Part shown: in pieces, positions 24,385 to 31,600 of the stretch
Layout of the letters: every line of letters begins with the position of its first letter
Numbering within the stretch: position 1 is the first letter of the stretch
NCBI GenBank assembly: GCA_900765095.1
Contig: CAAFRB010000066.1
Location: 1 to 52,512, forward strand
Reading direction: 5' to 3'
Origin: Clostridia bacterium
GTDB taxonomy: Bacteria; Bacillota; Clostridia; TANB77; UBA1234
Length of the DNA stretch: 52,512 bases
The notes under the pieces: model-generated
Databases searched by the model: none
The model's input: only the letters and a program-made list of their open reading frames with translations
Told to the model about the DNA's origin: nothing
Translations under genes and position numbers: made by a program

Positions 24385-25062
24385 TTAATCATTGACAAAT
24401 TTGAACTTTTTGACATAAGGCTTATTCCTTATGCACTTAGGTTTGGGCTCAAAAATATAGAACGTCATGTTCTCTTCATTAAAAAGCCCAATGCCTTTAT
24501 TAGGCACAAACCCTCCATTTTCGTCAGGAACCTGAACAAGCCATTTTCCTCGCCTATTTTTCACTTCCTTGTAGAGCATTCCTGCAGTAGGATATACCGC
24601 AAGTGTGTAGATCTGGTTGATATCACCTAAGTAGATATACCGAATCATCTCTTCATACAATTTAGGAAAGTTTTCTTGAAGAGTCGCTTCGGTGTACTCG
24701 CATAGTTCGTGATCACTTTTGGATTTAACCGTAATACCAACAGCGTACTTGTCCCATGAAGCATATTTGCGATTAGGGCCAAAATAGAAATACATGATTT
24801 CGTCACCCAAATCTGCTTTTCCAATATACTCCTTATCATCTGGCTTTGAGCTGGCGGTAAATACCGTCACGCCATCTTCAATGTCGAACCAACCGAGAAC
24901 GTTTTTAATCCTCTCTTTGTTCTTAGGAGAGATTTTCATCCCAGTAAGCCGGGAAATCTCTTTACAGATGTGGTCAATTTCGTCGTTACGCGAAATTGAG
25001 TCGAACATGATTTGCTGAAAACTGTCCTTTTTTCTCTCTTCCAGCGTAGCAAATTCATCCAT
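24385..25062 (-). CDS. Unknown 225-residue protein
   Basis: It begins MDEFATLEERKKDSFQQIMF and continues as a soluble alpha/beta protein with MYFYFGPNRKYASWDKYAVG near 107-126 and a Lys-rich C-terminus. No family is recognised. AAGGAGG lies 13-14 bp before the ATG, longer than ideal. Upstream in-frame starts run through a hairpin and are unlikely. Codon use is GC-richer than that of pheST or the DUF512 gene. It is followed by the 32- and 62-residue ORFs and a terminator. Confidence 0.6.
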   Translation of the reverse strand: MDEFATLEERKKDSFQQIMFDSISRNDEIDHICKEISRLTGMKISPKNKERIKNVLGWFDIEDGVTVFTASSKPDDKEYIGKADLGDEIMYFYFGPNRKYASWDKYAVGITVKSKSDHELCEYTEATLQENFPKLYEEMIRYIYLGDINQIYTLAVYPTAGMLYKEVKNRRGKWLVQVPDENGGFVPNKGIGLFNEENMTFYIFEPKPKCIRNKPYVKKFKFVND

Positions 25063-25093
25063 TTTTGTACACTTGACCTCCTTTAACAAGTAA

Positions 25094-25126
25094 ATTCGAG
25101 GCACTACAAAATGTAGTACCTCGAAT
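25094..25126 (-). terminator. Hairpin between two GC-richer genes
   Basis: A 15-bp stem with one mismatch (ATTCGAGG.ACTACA and its partner) around a 3-base loop separates the 25137 gene from the 24385 gene. The T tract after it is weak, so it may attenuate or process the message rather than fully stop it. Confidence 0.5.
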
Positions 25127-25136
25127 CGATCGAGAA

Positions 25137-25907
25137 TTACAAATTCTCAATCAACGAGATGTCCACAGGAAGCATCTCACCAGCGTTTTCCCCGCTAGTG
25201 ATAATGGCAAAACCGCTGGGAACATCGACACGATAGTTTCCAGCGGTGTCATACTTAAACACCGTTGGCACTAATGTGTCATGATTAAGATTGATTTTAA
25301 AGCCTTTTGGAGCCTTATAACCAAACTTAACCATCTCTTTGAGCGACATCTTAATCTGCTTCTTGTCGTCAAGTACAAGTCCATGTGCAAGCTGGAGTTT
25401 TCCAGTTTTGATGGCACTGGACGTGGTCCCAACGTAATTACCAATGCAAGACACTGGCAATGTGAAGTACACATCACCAATGGCGTACCCACTGGTAGTT
25501 TCTTTGGTTTCCTTCGCCTCCTCTTGCTTTGGCGGTTCAGGAACTGTTTCCGCAACCGTCTGCTTTTCAGCAGAAGGTTTCTCACTGTCACCTTCATAGA
25601 AGGCGGTCGTATGTTTGAACCATTCAGCGCGTTCACGTTTCCTTTCTTCACGCCGTTTCCGATGCTCTTCCTTCTTTGCCTTTTCCTCATCCGTTTCGAT
25701 GAAGAGATCGCGGAAGGAATATTTCTTCCAGAAGAATACGACAGCCAAAAACAGGAGAAGTCCTGTTACGATAGCCATCAAAACGGTACACAGTGTTCCA
25801 TACTTCGAAAAGTACAGAGGGGTCGACACTCCCGCTGCAATAGCAAGGAGCAGGAAGACCTTCCAGGCACCAGGACGACGACGGTTCTCATTCACGTTGG
25901 TAGTCAT
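25137..25907 (-). CDS. Membrane protein with a conserved C-terminal domain shared with the 26136-26858 gene
   Basis: This 256-residue protein has two N-terminal membrane helices (about 15-65: VFLLLAIAAGVSTPLYF and LMAIVTGLLLFLAVVFFW). A charged Lys/Arg/Glu linker, a Pro/Glu stretch, and a C-terminal domain of about 115 residues (from GYAIGDVYFTLPVSCIGNYV) follow. That domain is clearly paralogous to the one at 26136-26858, sharing PVSCIG, LAHGLVL, HDTL.P and VPSGF. The start at 25907 has AGGAGG 9 bp upstream. GC-richer codons. Function unknown. Confidence 0.65.
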   Translation of the reverse strand: MTTNVNENRRRPGAWKVFLLLAIAAGVSTPLYFSKYGTLCTVLMAIVTGLLLFLAVVFFWKKYSFRDLFIETDEEKAKKEEHRKRREERKRERAEWFKHTTAFYEGDSEKPSAEKQTVAETVPEPPKQEEAKETKETTSGYAIGDVYFTLPVSCIGNYVGTTSSAIKTGKLQLAHGLVLDDKKQIKMSLKEMVKFGYKAPKGFKINLNHDTLVPTVFKYDTAGNYRVDVPSGFAIITSGENAGEMLPVDISLIENL

Positions 25908-25947
25908 AACGACTAACCTCCTCATTTAAAATTTTGGAACCAATTAC

Positions 25948-25976
25948 ATTATATTTTATATTATGTAAATTGTCAA
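25948..25976 (-). promoter_or_regulatory. Consensus promoter of the 25137 gene with a TTTACATAA spacer word
   Basis: TTGACA (25971-25976) and TATAAT (25948-25953) are exactly 17 bp apart. The spacer contains TTTACATAA (25961-25969), and ATTACATAAT recurs just upstream (25981-25990). The promoter of the paralogous gene has the same boxes and the same word at the same position. Confidence 0.85.
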
Positions 25977-26080
25977 CCAAATTATGTAATTTTTCTATTT
26001 TTCACGTCATCACCCACACTTCTGTTTTTTTATTTCATCCTTCAAGAATTCTCGATTTTTCTCTTCTTAACGTAATTAAA

Positions 26081-26098
26081 GTTGCTTCCCCATTGTTT
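26081..26098. repeat. Degenerate end of the terminator-linked repeat element
   Basis: On the minus strand TAAACAATGGGGAAGCAAC follows the T5 of a terminator. It matches the element end TATACAATAGGGAAGYAAC with several changes. Confidence 0.4.
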
Positions 26099-26103
26099 AA
26101 AAA

Positions 26104-26129
26104 TGAGGCACCACAAATGTGATGCCTCA
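26104..26129 (-). terminator. Rho-independent terminator of the 26136-26858 gene
   Basis: TGAGGCATCACA and TGTGGTGCCTCA form a 12-bp stem with one mismatch, followed by T5 on the minus strand. Confidence 0.8.
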
Positions 26130-26135
26130 AACGTA

Positions 26136-26858
26136 TTAGGTATTATCCTGTTGATTATTTTGAATGCTGGCAAGCAATTCCGGATCAACCGGAACAAACT
26201 CACCCTCATATTCTCCATCATCAATCCTCTGAAACCCACTTGGTACTTTGAGTCGATACAATCCAAATTTATAATGTTCAAACGCAGTGGCAAACTTAGG
26301 AATCAAAGTATCATGGTCTTCATTTATCTCGTATCCCTCAGGAGGAATATATCCGTACTTTTTCATTTCCTTAAGTGAAATTTTTACCTCATTATTTTCG
26401 TTAAGCACGAGCCCATGAGCAAGCTCATACTTGCCCAAACGGATTGCATCAGATACACTCCCAATGAATGTGCCGATACAAGACACAGGTACCGCGACAT
26501 GAACGTCTCCTATGTCATATCCTTGATACCCAGCAGATATAGTATGAGACTCTCTTACATTTACAAGGCGATTGTCCTTAAACTTATTAATCTCGTCGAT
26601 CTGTTTTAATTCGATCTCCCTTGGCTTTTCATCAAGCCTTTTAAAGGACGCTAAATCGCAATCAACAGATGAAACGAACTGTCTCTGAATTTCTTCAGTG
26701 TTATTGACATCATTTGCTTGTGCAGAAGCAAGTTCATCCGACTTATGAACTTTATCGTTTACATTTTTCTTTTCATCCTTCTTTTCGTCCGTTCCTGCAA
26801 AAAAACTTTTGAATTTCAGCATCCAATTCCGGGTTTGCTTAGATCTTCTGGCACTCAT
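26136..26858 (-). CDS. Soluble paralogue of the 25137-25907 membrane protein
   Basis: This 240-residue protein begins MSARRSKQTRNWMLKFKSFF and has a Lys/Asp-rich linker without membrane helices. Its C-terminal domain (from GYDIGDVHVAVPVSCIGTFI) is clearly homologous to the neighbour's. Conserved positions include DAIRLGKYELAHGLVL, SLKEMKKYGY, HDTLIP and VPSGF. It lies 230 bp upstream of its paralogue with its own promoter and terminator, so the pair looks like a duplication separately transcribed under similar control. GGAGG lies 7 bp before the ATG. The fold and function are unknown. Confidence 0.65.
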   Translation of the reverse strand: MSARRSKQTRNWMLKFKSFFAGTDEKKDEKKNVNDKVHKSDELASAQANDVNNTEEIQRQFVSSVDCDLASFKRLDEKPREIELKQIDEINKFKDNRLVNVRESHTISAGYQGYDIGDVHVAVPVSCIGTFIGSVSDAIRLGKYELAHGLVLNENNEVKISLKEMKKYGYIPPEGYEINEDHDTLIPKFATAFEHYKFGLYRLKVPSGFQRIDDGEYEGEFVPVDPELLASIQNNQQDNT

Positions 26859-26897
26859 AATTATTCCTCCATCAAAATTTTTTTGAAACCGTTCGTA

Positions 26898-26926
26898 ATT
26901 ATATTACACGTTATGTAAAATGTCAA
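26898..26926 (-). promoter_or_regulatory. Consensus promoter of the 26136 gene with the same TTTACATAA word
   Basis: TTGACA (26921-26926) and TATAAT (26898-26903) are 17 bp apart. The spacer holds TTTACATAA (26911-26919), at the same place as in the 25948-25976 promoter. Confidence 0.85.
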
Positions 26927-27048
26927 TCGGATTTTGTCACTTTTTCTGCAAGATAGCCACTATATATCGCAATTCAAAATTTTGTTTCTTTATTTTTCTT
27001 TATGCACACCTGTAGACTTTATGAGTTGTATAAATTTGATGGTAACTA

Positions 27049-28368
27049 TTATGTTGTTCCTTTCCCATCTATAATTGCTTTTATAAATCCTTCACCTAAC
27101 GATGGTGAAAGCACTATCTTAGTATTTAGAGCTTTTTTTACTTCTTCTAATTTAATATCATCTAGGAATATATATTCGTCATCCTTCAACATTTTTCTAT
27201 CTATTACAAGATAATCGCCCAACGCCTTATCTTTTAGTCCTTCAATAAGGTCGCTACCAGTAATCAAACCCGTAACGGTTATATTTGGTCCAAAAAAGTT
27301 ATTTGTTATTGGATATACATTTATCTTTAATCCTTCAAATGTCTTTTCCAAAATATTGGCTTTTTCGCGAATAAATTTGTACGCACTCATTCCTGTAGCA
27401 AGAGAAACTGTTTTTTCAATTTTACGCGGTTTAAATCGCATTAGCGACTTGTTAAAGTTCATTGTGAAATATGCAAGTAATCCTATACCATCTTCTAGTT
27501 GATCAAAATTTTCGTATCTCTCATACTCCGGGATTGTTCTATCTGCTTTTACGTAAAATTCATCTGCAACAAATACCAAATTTGTTCCGATTTTCTTTTT
27601 AAAATACTTTTGCCATCTTTCAACTTGGTCTATAACTGCTCCAGCAGATTCTTCATTGAAAGTTGTAAGCTTGTATAGGTTTTCTCTATATTTAGTTAAT
27701 CCAACTGGCACTATAGCAATTGACAAAAGATTTGGATAGAATTTAGATAGGTCTTCTATTGTTTTATCCAATATCTTTCCGTCATTTATTTCAGGGCACA
27801 ATACTATCTGACCATTTACTTGTATTCCTCTGTCAGTTAAGTATTTTATATAATCTAATATCTTGTCTGCATTTTTGTTGTTAAGCATCATCTTTCTGAC
27901 TTCTCCATCCGTTGCGTGTACAGATATGTTTATTGGGCTTAAATGATATTGAATTATCCTGTCTAAATCTTTATATCCGGAATTTGTTAATGTTACGTAA
28001 TTTCCGGTCATGAAAGACAATCTAAAATCATCATCTTTAAATACAAGCGTATCTCTTACTTTTGGTGGTAATTGATCCATAAAACAGAAAATGCACTTAT
28101 TAGCACAACTTCTTGGCTTATCTATTAATTGTTCTTCAAATATAATACCTAAGTCTTCATTTTCTTCTTTATCTATTTCCAAGTCCCACACTTCGCCGTT
28201 AGCTTTTTCTATTGTTACTACTATATATTCATCAAATATTTGAAACTTATAATCCAATATATCTTTTATTTCTGTGTCATTTACCGAAATTAGAAAGTCC
28301 CCTGGTTCTATTCCCATTTCTTCTGCTATTGAATTTGGGGTAATTCCCTTTATAGGTATCTTTTTCAC
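27049..28368 (-). CDS. DUF512 radical-SAM protein with an N-terminal PDZ domain
   Basis: This 439-residue protein matches the DUF512 family of Clostridia. It has an N-terminal PDZ-like region (IAEEMGIEPGDFLISVNDTE), a radical-SAM type cysteine cluster CANKCIFCFMDQ near 91-102, and a C-terminal DUF512 domain ending near LSPSLGEGFIKAIIDGKG. It probably binds a 4Fe-4S cluster, but the reaction is unknown. The start chosen is the GTG at 28368, 8 bp after AGGAG. The GTG three codons earlier overlaps that site. It follows rpmF on the same strand beyond a terminator. Confidence 0.88.
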   Translation of the reverse strand: MKKIPIKGITPNSIAEEMGIEPGDFLISVNDTEIKDILDYKFQIFDEYIVVTIEKANGEVWDLEIDKEENEDLGIIFEEQLIDKPRSCANKCIFCFMDQLPPKVRDTLVFKDDDFRLSFMTGNYVTLTNSGYKDLDRIIQYHLSPINISVHATDGEVRKMMLNNKNADKILDYIKYLTDRGIQVNGQIVLCPEINDGKILDKTIEDLSKFYPNLLSIAIVPVGLTKYRENLYKLTTFNEESAGAVIDQVERWQKYFKKKIGTNLVFVADEFYVKADRTIPEYERYENFDQLEDGIGLLAYFTMNFNKSLMRFKPRKIEKTVSLATGMSAYKFIREKANILEKTFEGLKINVYPITNNFFGPNITVTGLITGSDLIEGLKDKALGDYLVIDRKMLKDDEYIFLDDIKLEEVKKALNTKIVLSPSLGEGFIKAIIDGKGTT

Positions 28369-28388
28369 TTCACTCACTCCTATAGATA

Positions 28389-28422
28389 GAAAAAAAGCAA
28401 CTCTTTTATGAAAGGTTGCCTT
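28389..28422 (-). terminator. Rho-independent terminator of rpmF
   Basis: AAGGCAAC and GTTGCTTT form the stem around a 13-base loop, followed by a run of T on the minus strand. Confidence 0.8.
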
Positions 28423-28432
28423 AAATTCATTA

Positions 28433-28624
28433 TTAGTTAGCTTTTTTTTCTTTAACAGCTATTACTTCTTTGCCATCATAGTATCCACAGTTTTTGCAAA
28501 CTCTGTGTGGTTCTACTGGTGCATGACAATGTGAACATTCTGTAAAGCTTGGTTTTTCTAATTTCCAAGTAGATCTTCTTAATCCAGTTCTAGCTTTAGA
28601 CCATCTTCTTTTTGGTTGTGCCAT
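28433..28624 (-). CDS. rpmF: 50S ribosomal protein L32
   Basis: This 63-residue protein has the L32 start MAQPKRRWSKARTGLRRSTW and a zinc-binding CSHC...CKNC pair. It is a basic component of the large subunit. GAGGAGGG precedes the ATG. Two promoters in tandem (28660-28689 and 28699-28727) lie upstream, as often seen for ribosomal genes. Confidence 0.95.
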   Translation of the reverse strand: MAQPKRRWSKARTGLRRSTWKLEKPSFTECSHCHAPVEPHRVCKNCGYYDGKEVIAVKEKKAN

Positions 28625-28659
28625 TGTATTTCCCTCCTCTAGGTCAATTAATTGATTAT

Positions 28660-28689
28660 ATTTTAATATTAACAGTAATCCAGTGTCAA
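28660..28689 (-). promoter_or_regulatory. Proximal rpmF promoter
   Basis: TTGACA (28684-28689) and TAAAAT (28660-28665) are 18 bp apart. Confidence 0.65.
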
Positions 28690-28698
28690 CTGTCAGAA

Positions 28699-28727
28699 AT
28701 TATATACTCTTTTATCTATTTTGTCAA
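28699..28727 (-). promoter_or_regulatory. Distal rpmF promoter
   Basis: TTGACA (28722-28727) and TATAAT (28699-28704) are exactly 17 bp apart. The -35 box adjoins the stop codon of the 73-residue gene. Confidence 0.75.
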
Positions 28728-28730
28728 GCA

Positions 28731-28952
28731 CTAATCTACAGGATAAAACTTAATCGTTGCATCTGGAATTGCTCCAACATATTTGGGCGTTTCCAAATTT
28801 AATTCGAATGAAGCTATCGTTTTATATGGAGTAGCTGAACATTCAGCTATATCACCTATTGATAAATTAGTACTGTTCTTCTCAAGTGGTGCTGGTAAAT
28901 ATTTATTTTTATTTGATCCGAATGAAACAAAAAATCTACTAAATATACCCAT
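28731..28952 (-). CDS. Hypothetical 73-residue protein
   Basis: It begins MGIFSRFFVSFGSNKNKYLP and ends ETPKYVGAIPDATIKFYPVD, probably a small beta-rich protein. No family is recognised. AAAGGGGAA lies upstream of the ATG. An overlapping plus-strand ORF of similar length exists but lacks a ribosome site. It lies between rpmF and murD on the same strand. Confidence 0.5.
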   Translation of the reverse strand: MGIFSRFFVSFGSNKNKYLPAPLEKNSTNLSIGDIAECSATPYKTIASFELNLETPKYVGAIPDATIKFYPVD

Positions 28953-29040
28953 CTATTATTCCCCTTTTCTTTTGTATAGAATAGTACAATTACTTTCTGT
29001 GTATATTGTATACATTTATTAAGATTATTTCAAGCATTTT

Positions 29041-30444
29041 TTATAGATTATTTACTATTTCTTTGAATTTTTTCCCTCTTTCAACAAAGTTTTTGAACAT
29101 ATCAAAACTTGCACTTGCTGGTGAAAAGAACACTATATCTCCACTTTTCGAGTTTTCAGAAGCTGATATTATGGCTTCTTCTAGCGTGTTACATTCAATA
29201 ATTGGCAAATTTACAGAGCATTCACGTTTTTTTAGCTCGCTCAATGTGGCTTCTTTTATCTTTTCTTTAGTTTGCCCCATTAAAATCAAAACCTTAACGT
29301 GGTCTAAGATGTATTTACCCATATCTGTGTAGTCTAAGTGTTTATCATATCCTCCAGCTATTAATACTACTTTTGTTTTAAAGCTTGCAAGACCCGCTAT
29401 TGTTCTAGTTGGGCTACTGCCTATCGAATCATTATACCATTTTACACCGTTTAGTTCACGTACAAATTCCTCTCTGTGTTCTACTCCTTTAAATGTTGTT
29501 AATACTTTAACAATACTTTCTTTTTTAACAAGATCTTTAACTGCAGCTATAGCTGTACAAGCATTTTCAACATTGTGCATTCCTAGTAACAAGATATCAT
29601 CAATATTCATTATTTCCTCTTCACTTTCAAGAGTAACAATCTTTATTTTGTTATCTTGAACTATTACACCTTCTTCCAAATGCTGTTTTCTAGAGAAGAA
29701 TCGCACTTCTCCCTTCGCCTCAAAAGCGAAATCTCTTGTAATATCGTTGTCATAATTCAATACAACAATACCATTTTCATTTTGAAATCTAAATATGTTT
29801 TTCTTGGCTTCTATGTATTCTTCGTAAGATTTATGTACATCCAAATGATTTGGTGAAACGTTCGTAACTATTGATATACTAGGACTATTTTTTAGTGTCA
29901 TAAGCTGAAAACTACTTAACTCTAATACGATTATATCGTCTGGTTTCATTTCATCAATCTTAGCAAATAACGGCGTTCCTATATTCCCACCTAAGTAGCA
30001 ATTATATCCTTCCTCTTTAAGCATGGTGTATATAAGCGTTGTAGTTGTAGTTTTGCCATCGCTTCCTGTTATACCAATCACTTTCGATGGTGTTAATTCT
30101 ATGAGTTTTTCAATCTCAGATGTTAAAATTGCTCCTCTATCAACTTCTTTTTGAATTTGCTCTACATCTGGTCTTATTCCAGGTGATCTAAAAATTATAT
30201 CATAACCATGTAAATTATCTAAATAGTTTTCTCCAAGTGAGAATTGAACACCTTGAAGCACATATTCTTCTATAAAAGATTTTCCAAGTTCGTCTTCTGT
30301 TTTTTTATCAAACACAGTTATGTTTGCATCCAAATCCATTAAATATCTAATGAGAGGGGTATTGCTAACCCCCATTCCCATTATTGCAACATATTTGCCT
30401 TTTATATCTTTTTTAAATTCTTCTAGTTTTTCATTATAATGCAC
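29041..30444 (-). CDS. murD: UDP-N-acetylmuramoyl-L-alanine--D-glutamate ligase
   Basis: This 467-residue cytoplasmic ligase adds D-Glu to UDP-MurNAc-L-Ala in peptidoglycan precursor synthesis. The P-loop GITGSDGKTTTTTLIYTML is near 121, the central HLDVHKSYEEYIEAKKNIF near 200, and the C-terminal YNDSIGSSPTRTIAGLASF near 335, all MurD hallmarks. It is last in the PBP1A-pfkA-murD operon (18 bp after pfkA), an unusual mix of wall synthesis and glycolysis. Confidence 0.95.
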   Translation of the reverse strand: MHYNEKLEEFKKDIKGKYVAIMGMGVSNTPLIRYLMDLDANITVFDKKTEDELGKSFIEEYVLQGVQFSLGENYLDNLHGYDIIFRSPGIRPDVEQIQKEVDRGAILTSEIEKLIELTPSKVIGITGSDGKTTTTTLIYTMLKEEGYNCYLGGNIGTPLFAKIDEMKPDDIIVLELSSFQLMTLKNSPSISIVTNVSPNHLDVHKSYEEYIEAKKNIFRFQNENGIVVLNYDNDITRDFAFEAKGEVRFFSRKQHLEEGVIVQDNKIKIVTLESEEEIMNIDDILLLGMHNVENACTAIAAVKDLVKKESIVKVLTTFKGVEHREEFVRELNGVKWYNDSIGSSPTRTIAGLASFKTKVVLIAGGYDKHLDYTDMGKYILDHVKVLILMGQTKEKIKEATLSELKKRECSVNLPIIECNTLEEAIISASENSKSGDIVFFSPASASFDMFKNFVERGKKFKEIVNNL

Positions 30445-30462
30445 TTATAATCACTCTCCATT

Positions 30463-31581
30463 TTATTCATCACCTAAACATATTCCGATTCTTTTAGCTG
30501 TTTGAATCCAGTCGCCGTTTAAATCTACTCTTTTAATATTAGAAGATTGTTCACCTATCTTAGTATCTTTACCTGCGACTTCATCTAATGAAACATGAGT
30601 AATTCTTCCGTTTAATAAAGTTACCATTTCATTGTATTGCTCTTCAATTGCAAGTTTCATTGCCATAGAACCATATTCTGTAGATAATATTCTGTCATAA
30701 GGACAAGTATCTCCACCTCTTTGGATATACCCAAGTGTAGTACTTCTTGCTTCTATACCAGTTAGTTTTTCAATTTCTTTTGCAACGTACTCTCCCGCAC
30801 CGCCAAGTCTTACAGTGTCTGGACTATCTCCAACTGTTGCTTTAACACTCATCGTTCCACCAAGAGGTTTTGCTCCCTCAGCAACAACTATTATACTGTA
30901 ATTTTTACCTTTTTCTTTTCTCTTTTTTATTTTATCTACAACTGCATTTAAGTTGTAAGGAATCTCTGGAATTAAAATTGTATCTGCGCCACCGGCTATA
31001 CCAGCTGCAAGTGCTATCCAACCTGCATATCTTCCCATTACCTCGAGTATTAAAATTCTTCCATGCGATTCTGCAGTTGTCTTGATTCTGTCTATAGCCT
31101 CAGTAGCAACTTCAGCAGCTGTATAAAATCCGAACGTAGTGTCAGTATATGGTACGTCATTGTCTATAGTTTTTGGCACTCCTATAACGTTTAATCCTAT
31201 TCTTGAAAAATCTCTAGCTGATTTTAGTGAGCCATCTCCACCAATTATAATCATACAGTCATAATTATCTCTTTTTAGTCTATCTGCTACTTCGATTGAT
31301 CTATCTACATATACAATCTCACCTAAATCATTTTTTTCTGGGATTGCAAATATATTTGTTTTATTATTAGAACCTAATATAGTTCCGCCTCTTGCTATAA
31401 GTCCACTTGTTATCTTAGAATCTAACTTTATATATCTGTTTTCAAGCAACCCCTTATAGCCCTCCAAGAAACCATAAGTTTCTATGCCTGCATATTCAGC
31501 AGTTTTTACTATACCTCTTATAACTGCATTAAGTCCAGGGCAATCTCCACCAGCTGTTAATATGCCTACTTTTCTTACCAT
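30463..31581 (-). CDS. pfkA: 6-phosphofructokinase
   Basis: This 372-residue enzyme phosphorylates fructose 6-phosphate. Motifs are GGDCPGLNAVIRG (11-23), IIGGDGSLKSARDF near 100-115, PKTIDNDVPYTDTTFGFYTA near 130, and MGRYAGWIALAAG near 175. The GGDGS glycine normally marks ATP as phosphoryl donor, while the Lys of PKTIDND is otherwise typical of pyrophosphate enzymes. This combination corresponds to mixed ATP-type PFKs. It is longer than E. coli PfkA (320). It sits 19 bp after PBP1A. AAGGAGG precedes the ATG. Confidence 0.9.
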   Translation of the reverse strand: MVRKVGILTAGGDCPGLNAVIRGIVKTAEYAGIETYGFLEGYKGLLENRYIKLDSKITSGLIARGGTILGSNNKTNIFAIPEKNDLGEIVYVDRSIEVADRLKRDNYDCMIIIGGDGSLKSARDFSRIGLNVIGVPKTIDNDVPYTDTTFGFYTAAEVATEAIDRIKTTAESHGRILILEVMGRYAGWIALAAGIAGGADTILIPEIPYNLNAVVDKIKKRKEKGKNYSIIVVAEGAKPLGGTMSVKATVGDSPDTVRLGGAGEYVAKEIEKLTGIEARSTTLGYIQRGGDTCPYDRILSTEYGSMAMKLAIEEQYNEMVTLLNGRITHVSLDEVAGKDTKIGEQSSNIKRVDLNGDWIQTAKRIGICLGDE

Positions 31582-31600
31582 TTTAATTCCTCCTTAATCT

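Noticed and set aside
25281..25916. Long plus-strand ORF opposite the membrane protein gene
   Set aside because: It is an antisense shadow of the GC-richer minus-strand gene, without a ribosome site and with an unlikely Cys/Phe/Arg composition.
28783..29022. Plus-strand ORF of 79 codons opposite the 73-residue gene
   Set aside because: The minus-strand ORF has a better ribosome site and lies in the direction of its neighbours; the plus ORF has none.
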